Shown in pieces: positions 31,732-36,153 of a stretch of DNA of 36,153 bases. Below the pieces are notes generated by a model. That model saw nothing but the letters and a program-made list of their open reading frames with translations. It was not told where the DNA came from and ran no database searches. The translations under genes were made by a program, and so were the position numbers. Within the stretch, counting starts at the first letter, position 1, and each line of letters opens with the position of its first letter. The stretch is from Deltaproteobacteria bacterium (lineage in GTDB: Bacteria > Desulfobacterota > Desulfuromonadia > Desulfuromonadales > Geopsychrobacteraceae): contig JAJRRT010000055.1 of the NCBI GenBank assembly GCA_024279255.1, positions 1-36,153 on the forward strand, read 5' to 3'.

Positions 31732-32358
31732 TCATTCAGATCTCCGCAGAAGCAGGGTGCTGAATTCACTGTGCATGCGGTTTTCTAGAATTTCATAACC
31801 CAGTCTTTGATAGCGCTGACGCACGTCGAAATTGTATTCCCAGAGAATCCCTGAGAGTAAAAGTTTACCGCCGGGGCGGATTCGCCTTGCCAGATCATCG
31901 GCGACCAACAACAGAATGTCGCCGTAGATATTGGCCAGCCCGAGGTCAAAAGCGGTCTCTTTCAGTTTGTCGAGGGTACCATGACAATGCTCAATCTGTT
32001 GATCGATCTGGTTTAAGCGTGCGTTACGCTGGCAGGATGCGATGGCTTCCTCTTCAATGTCGACACACCAGGCTTTTCCTGCACCCAATAACAATGCAGC
32101 AATGCTGAGAATGCCTGTGCCGCTGCCGAGATCGATGATCTTGTCAGTCTTTTTCAGCTCCAGGTGACTGATAATTTCAAGGCAGTTGGATGTCGTTTCA
32201 TGCTCACCCGAACCGAAGGCCCCCCTTTCCATCCAGAGCGGGACTCTACCCGCTGGAACCTCTGCTCCGGGGGGCATAATGCTGAGATGAGTGCCGACAG
32301 TTAAGGGGCGAAAGGCGGTTCTTCCGCTCTGTTTTTCTCCGGGAATCAGGTCACACAC
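31732..32358 (-). CDS. PrmA-like methyltransferase lacking the N-terminal domain
   Basis: The catalytic part matches ribosomal protein L11 methyltransferase: ERGAFGSGEHETTSNCLEII, the SAM-binding IIDLGSGTGILSIAALLLGA, VDIEEEAI and LANIYGDILL. From the GTG at 32358 the product is only 208 residues, while PrmA is about 290, so the N-terminal substrate-recognition domain is absent. An open frame extends to 32580, but those 74 codons overlie the glycosyltransferase gene and do not resemble PrmA. The GTG overlaps the glycosyltransferase stop by 13 nt and has GGAAGGAG about 10 nt upstream. The substrate may therefore be something other than L11. It is the last gene of the minus-strand operon. Confidence 0.78.
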   Translation of the reverse strand: MCDLIPGEKQSGRTAFRPLTVGTHLSIMPPGAEVPAGRVPLWMERGAFGSGEHETTSNCLEIISHLELKKTDKIIDLGSGTGILSIAALLLGAGKAWCVDIEEEAIASCQRNARLNQIDQQIEHCHGTLDKLKETAFDLGLANIYGDILLLVADDLARRIRPGGKLLLSGILWEYNFDVRQRYQRLGYEILENRMHSEFSTLLLRRSE

Positions 32359-33353
32359 AGATAGTTTTCTCCTTCCGTTAAATTTCTGGTCTGACAGAAA
32401 TCTTTTATCTTTTGGCGCGCACCCTTGACTCCGACACAAACTAGAATCAGTTGATGTTCTGTCGGGATCTGCTCCGGGCCGACAACCATAGCGCCATGGA
32501 GAGGAGTACCGATCTTCTTGCGATCGACATCGATCCAACCCGTAACAGTAATCCCATTGTCCGTCAGCAACTTTCGCCACTTCTTTCCTTCTGGGCCGAT
32601 CCCCCAGATCCAGACAGAATCATTTTCGGCCAGGAGGCCGCGCAGTAAAAAATGAACTTTCCCTTTTCTGAAGGCATCCAGAGCACAGCATTTGGCGGTG
32701 CGGGTCATCCGTTCTGAATGGTCACGCCAGTAGAGCAGGGTCTGGGGAAGCCGTGCAAACTGTGCGTCACTTTCTGCCATACGAAACCATAGATCATAGT
32801 CCTCAGCCCATTGCTGATCCTGATACCCACCAATTTTTTCGATCATCTCTTTGCGAAGCATCACGCTCGGATTTGCCAAAGGAGATTCGACAAAGAGGTT
32901 ATTCTTGATCTCCTCATGGCTGAGAAGTTCGTTTTGCCAATTCTCATAGGCCAGCATCCCTCTTCGGAGTTTGGGACGTGGGAAATGACGTACCCGAGAG
33001 CCCAAAACATCAATTTTGGGATTTTGCTGCATGGCGGCGTATTGCAACCTGAGACGTTCCGGGTGGCAAATGTCATCACCATCGAAGCGTGCAATCAGCT
33101 CGGCTCGACACTGTTTGATGCCAAAGTTCAGCGCGTTAACCAGACCGAGAGCCGGGCGTTTGAAGATTCGAATGCGCGCATCTTTTTTTGCTCTCTGTTC
33201 CAGGATGGTAAAGGTGCCGTCGGTTGAACCGTCATCAATTGCGATCAGTTCCCAGTTCTGAAAGCTCTGATGCAATACGGAGTTCAGTGCCGCATGGAGG
33301 AATTTCTCTTCATTACGGACGCTGAGCAGAACTGAAATCTCCGGAACGCTCAT
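32346..33353 (-). CDS. Family 2 glycosyltransferase with a Rossmann-like C-terminal domain
   Basis: The 335-residue protein starts with the GT-A fold of family GT2: ISVLLSVRNEEKFLHAALNS, IAIDDGSTDGT and the DxD-type RFDGDDICHPERL (Asp91-Asp94), with WAEDYDLWFRMAE downstream. After about residue 245 a second domain begins with VWIWGIGPEGKKWRKLL, followed by VTGWIDVDRKKIG and ILVCVGVKGARQKI. This resembles the small nucleotide-binding domains seen in sugar acyltransferases and some methyltransferases. ATG at 33353 overlaps the transporter stop by 4 nt. It probably modifies a polysaccharide or glycolipid; the acceptor is unknown. Confidence 0.87.
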   Translation of the reverse strand: MSVPEISVLLSVRNEEKFLHAALNSVLHQSFQNWELIAIDDGSTDGTFTILEQRAKKDARIRIFKRPALGLVNALNFGIKQCRAELIARFDGDDICHPERLRLQYAAMQQNPKIDVLGSRVRHFPRPKLRRGMLAYENWQNELLSHEEIKNNLFVESPLANPSVMLRKEMIEKIGGYQDQQWAEDYDLWFRMAESDAQFARLPQTLLYWRDHSERMTRTAKCCALDAFRKGKVHFLLRGLLAENDSVWIWGIGPEGKKWRKLLTDNGITVTGWIDVDRKKIGTPLHGAMVVGPEQIPTEHQLILVCVGVKGARQKIKDFCQTRNLTEGENYLCVT

Positions 33354-34294
33354 AATCCGTTGTGACGCAAAAGGAGCAGGAGAAGGGTGTAACTGACCGC
33401 AGAAGCGAGAGTCGAGAGCATGACGATCGAGCCGGCGAGTTCGGCATCGGCTTTCATCTGATGAGCCATGATGTAGGTCGCAGTAGCAGCGGGTGTGCCA
33501 GCCAATAATATCCCGACACCGAGATCAACCCCTTGCACCCCGACCGAGACGAGAATCAGCGTGGCAACAACAGGCATGCCGATCAACTTAAGCAGAGTCG
33601 CAATGCCTGCCGATTGAAGATCCCCTCTCAAGCGTTGTAGCGAGAAGGATCCGCCGATAGCCAGCAGGGCAAGAGGCAGCGTCAGACCCGAAACAATCCC
33701 CAAACTCTTTTCGAGAATAATCGGAATAGGCAGGCTGAAGTAGCTCCAGAGAATCCCGACGAAGGAGGCTAGGATTAATGGATTCAACATGATCTCGCGC
33801 AGCCCGTTTTGAGTCGGGCCATCGGAGTCATTTTTACGTTGCGGCAAAATTAACGCAATAATCGCAAAGAGGTTGAGAACTGGGACCAGAAAGCCCATCA
33901 GGATGCTGGCTCGGGTCAGTCCTGAATCCCCATAAGCATTAAGGCAAATCGCCAATCCGATATAGGCAAGGTTCCCCCGAAAACTCCCTTGGCTGAAACT
34001 GCCGAGGCTAGGGGCAGGATAACGGCGTATGCTGGCATAGCTGTAGCTGATGACAAACAAGCAGGTAATCGCGAGTGATGAACCGAGAACCAAAGGCCCG
34101 TTAAAGTAACTGGTAAAATCGGCCTGAGAAATTTTATGGAAAAGCAGAATCGGGAGGAAGACAACATAAACCAGTCGATTGGTTTGCTGGGTGAATTCGT
34201 CGTTAAACAGTCCGATGCGGCGCAAAAAATAGCCGAGGCCAATGACCAGGAAGACTGGTAGAACAATCGTGACAGGTTCAAGAAAAAGTGACAT
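33350..34294 (-). CDS. AEC-family (auxin efflux carrier-like) transporter
   Basis: The 314-residue protein is almost wholly hydrophobic, with about ten predicted membrane segments. The AEC family pattern is VFLVIGLGYFLRRIGLFND at the N terminus, TNRLVYVVFLPILLF and a C-terminal AGTPAATATYIMAHQM segment. Bacterial members often export malate or other organic anions, but the substrate is not readable here. ATG at 34294 is preferred over the longer frame to 34408 because GGAGA lies just upstream. It is the first gene of the operon and is divergent from the histidine kinase. Confidence 0.87.
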   Translation of the reverse strand: MSLFLEPVTIVLPVFLVIGLGYFLRRIGLFNDEFTQQTNRLVYVVFLPILLFHKISQADFTSYFNGPLVLGSSLAITCLFVISYSYASIRRYPAPSLGSFSQGSFRGNLAYIGLAICLNAYGDSGLTRASILMGFLVPVLNLFAIIALILPQRKNDSDGPTQNGLREIMLNPLILASFVGILWSYFSLPIPIILEKSLGIVSGLTLPLALLAIGGSFSLQRLRGDLQSAGIATLLKLIGMPVVATLILVSVGVQGVDLGVGILLAGTPAATATYIMAHQMKADAELAGSIVMLSTLASAVSYTLLLLLLRHNGL

Positions 34295-34499
34295 GGGCTC
34301 TCCAAGTAGGAACAGAGAATAACCCAGTTTTTTTACAAGGGCTAATAAAAACGGGAGGATACTCTGGGTGTCTGGACAAATCCGGTCTCTGAGTGTAGGA
34401 TATTCCACATCTGCTCAGGCTCAAGTTAGAAGCCTGAGGTTTGTGTTCTCCAAAGAACCAGGTAACAGAATTATTAAAAGAGGAGCAGACTGCAATCTT

Positions 34500-35648
34500 A
34501 TGTTTAGTGTTGCCGACCGCCTTAAAAAATCTCTCCCAACCCGCCAAACCCTGTTACGTCTGCTGATTTTATGTCTGCTCATTGGCAGTATTACTGCGTT
34601 ACATTATCTGACAGCGACTGATCGGGCACATGCCCATGACGTATTTCGTCGGCTTTATTTTATTCCGGTTATTTTAGGTGGAATCTGGTTTGGCCTGCGT
34701 GGTGGGTTCAGTACTGCTCTTTTCGCTTCGGTGGTTTATGCCCCCCATGTTGTGTTTCAGTGGGGAAGAATTCCCGGATCTCATCCTGAGCAGTACCTTG
34801 TAATATTGCTTTTTAATGTTATCGGTGTGATTACAGGGTCTTTGGCATCCAAGGAACATCAACAACGCCTGCGTGCCGAAGAGTCAGCAGCTCGGCTGGC
34901 CGGGAGCTTTGCCAAGTTACGTTCACAAGCCGACATGATTCTCGAGATTGAAGACCAGCTACGTCGAGCAGATCGTTTGACGGCGCTCGGTGAGCTCTCT
35001 GCCGGGATGGCACATGAAATCCGCAATCCGCTCGGATCGATTCGGGGGACAGCCGAAATTTTGCGTGATGCCTTTCCTCCTGATCATAAATATGCTGAAT
35101 TTACGATAATTCTGGTCAAGGAGGTTGATCGTCTCAATCAGGTGCTTGAGGATTTTTTACGTTTCGTCCGCCCTGAACCTTCCGAGCAAGTTCGTTTTCT
35201 GCCAGCAGAGACATTGCGTGAAGTGCTGCAGTTAGGCGAGGTTCAGGCGCGCAAGGCGAATGTTAATATTGTGACCGAAATTCAGGACCTGCCAGAGACC
35301 GAAGGGAAGGCTGGACAGTTCAAACAGGTCTTTTTGAATTTGATCCTGAATGCAGTGCAGGCGATGACAGACGGCGGGCAGTTACATGTTATTGCTGAGG
35401 CTTGTGATAAATGGGTGACTTGTCGCTTTATTGATAATGGACCGGGAATTCCCAAAGAGAATCTTGAACGGATATTTAATCCATTTTTCACAACGAAACA
35501 GGAAGGAACAGGCCTTGGCTTAGCAATTACCAGCCGGATTGTCGAAAACGCCGGAGGACGAATCAAGGTTGAAAGTGAAGAAGGACAAGGCACAACATTT
35601 ACTTTGAAATTGAGGCTTGCCACGCTTGCAGGAGAAGATAATGAATAA
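34500..35648 (+). CDS. Membrane sensor histidine kinase (NtrB-like)
   Basis: The 382-residue protein begins with a membrane domain of about four segments (LLRLLILCLLIGSITALHYL to LLFNVIGVITGSLAS), without a large periplasmic loop. A coiled coil leads to a dimerisation domain with the phosphorylated His in AGMAHEIRNPLGSIRG. The ATPase domain has NLILNAVQAM (N box), DNGPGIP (G1), IFNPFFTTK (F) and GTGLGLAI (G2). ATG at 34500 is used, although AGGAG lies about 14 nt upstream, a little far. A longer frame reaches 34368. Its gene overlaps the response regulator gene by 8 nt, so they form a cognate pair. The signal is unknown. Confidence 0.9.
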   Translation: MFSVADRLKKSLPTRQTLLRLLILCLLIGSITALHYLTATDRAHAHDVFRRLYFIPVILGGIWFGLRGGFSTALFASVVYAPHVVFQWGRIPGSHPEQYLVILLFNVIGVITGSLASKEHQQRLRAEESAARLAGSFAKLRSQADMILEIEDQLRRADRLTALGELSAGMAHEIRNPLGSIRGTAEILRDAFPPDHKYAEFTIILVKEVDRLNQVLEDFLRFVRPEPSEQVRFLPAETLREVLQLGEVQARKANVNIVTEIQDLPETEGKAGQFKQVFLNLILNAVQAMTDGGQLHVIAEACDKWVTCRFIDNGPGIPKENLERIFNPFFTTKQEGTGLGLAITSRIVENAGGRIKVESEEGQGTTFTLKLRLATLAGEDNE

Positions 35649-36153
35649 ACAGATTCTAGTCATCGATGACGATGTTTCCTTACGCAGGGTTGTTGAGTTC
35701 ACTCTTGAGCAGGCGGGTTACACTATTCTGTCAGCAGGAACAGGTGATGAAGGGCTTGCGCTCTTTCAACGCCACCGTCCACCGCTGGTCATTACCGATG
35801 TACAGATGCCCGGGATGAGTGGTTATGAGGTGCTGGAGAAGATCAAGGCCCTTGAATCTGACACCCTTGTTATGATGATCACGGCATTCAGTTCGGTGGA
35901 GAATGCTGTTGAAGCAATCAAGTTGGGCGCCTACGATTATGTGACTAAACCTTTTAGTCGAGACCAGCTGGTGCTGGCCGTGGCCAAGGCATTTGAATAC
36001 CGTGGGCTGCGTCGCGAAAATTTACAGTTAACAACTGCACTGGAAGGTAAGGGCGGTCACGAAATCATCGGTAATTCCGCTTCAATGAAGCGTCTGCTGC
36101 AGAGGGTTGGAAAGGTGGCATCCAGTCAGGTCTCTGTGTTGTTAAGCGGTGAA
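35641..36153 (+). CDS. NtrC-family sigma-54 response regulator (partial, cut by window end)
   Basis: The visible 171 residues contain a receiver domain (ILVIDDD, phospho-acceptor Asp in LVITDVQMPGM, Lys in VTKPF). A linker leads to the start of a sigma-54-interacting AAA+ domain (IIGNSASMKRLLQRVGKVA). The frame runs off the window at LLSGE, exactly where the Walker A motif would begin, so the rest of the ATPase and the DNA-binding domain lie outside. ATG at 35641 has GCAGGAG upstream. It would activate sigma-54 promoters when phosphorylated by the kinase encoded just before it. Confidence 0.92.
   Translation, partial: MNKQILVIDDDVSLRRVVEFTLEQAGYTILSAGTGDEGLALFQRHRPPLVITDVQMPGMSGYEVLEKIKALESDTLVMMITAFSSVENAVEAIKLGAYDYVTKPFSRDQLVLAVAKAFEYRGLRRENLQLTTALEGKGGHEIIGNSASMKRLLQRVGKVASSQVSVLLSGE

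Noticed and set aside
32359..32580. N-terminal extension of the PrmA-like protein to 282 residues
   Set aside because: The added sequence is Arg/Cys/Ser-rich, overlies the glycosyltransferase gene and does not resemble the PrmA N-terminal domain.

Overview
The window reads as chromosomal DNA of a Gram-negative, probably anaerobic bacterium of the Desulfuromonas/Geobacter type (Desulfobacterota). This is inferred, not proven. It rests on an exported CbiK-type chelatase, lipoproteins, many two-component and c-di-GMP-type proteins, an EF-G-like paralogue and dense, mostly operonic gene packing. No rRNA, tRNA, transposase or phage gene was found.

Layout. (1) 1-353 is gene-free and repeat-like. 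(2) 354-6003 is a minus-strand corrinoid/metal operon: a promoter, then two cobalamin riboswitches in series, each followed by its own intrinsic terminator, then an exported CbiK-type cobaltochelatase, an ABC-2 ATPase/permease pair and a BtuCDF-like importer. Upstream of it, on the same strand, lies an OmpA-family lipoprotein. (3) 7103-16176 is a plus-strand housekeeping run: nadC, birA, coaX, an EF-G-like GTPase, a SPOR-like membrane protein, an unrecognised helical protein, a MogA/MoaB protein, an MgtC-family protein and a REC-PilZ regulator. (4) 16177-16966 is a long gene-free gap with a terminator, a perfect inverted repeat and one isolated 32-nt type I-C-like CRISPR repeat. (5) 16967-20681 carries an acyl-CoA ligase, an M24 peptidase and a Sir2-family protein. 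A minus-strand MshEN-REC regulator converges on it.

(6) 21694-31646 is the most unusual part. A 1099-residue protein with two AAA+ modules and a Lon-like (S16) C-terminal domain overlaps the gene of a membrane-anchored SPFH protein. A few kilobases away a rhomboid protease gene lies divergent from two more SPFH genes that overlap each other, one of them a predicted lipoprotein. An HD-GYP protein and a YbaK-type deacylase sit between. I propose this as a membrane-organised proteolysis neighbourhood, loosely comparable to mitochondrial SLP2-PARL-YME1L or bacterial HflKC-FtsH. That is inference from domain content and gene order.

(7) 31732-34294 is a minus-strand operon (AEC transporter, GT2 glycosyltransferase with a Rossmann-like tail, shortened PrmA-like methyltransferase). 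It is divergent from a histidine kinase and an NtrC-type regulator that is cut by the window end. Signalling proteins with c-di-GMP-linked domains recur (REC-PilZ, MshEN-REC, HD-GYP).
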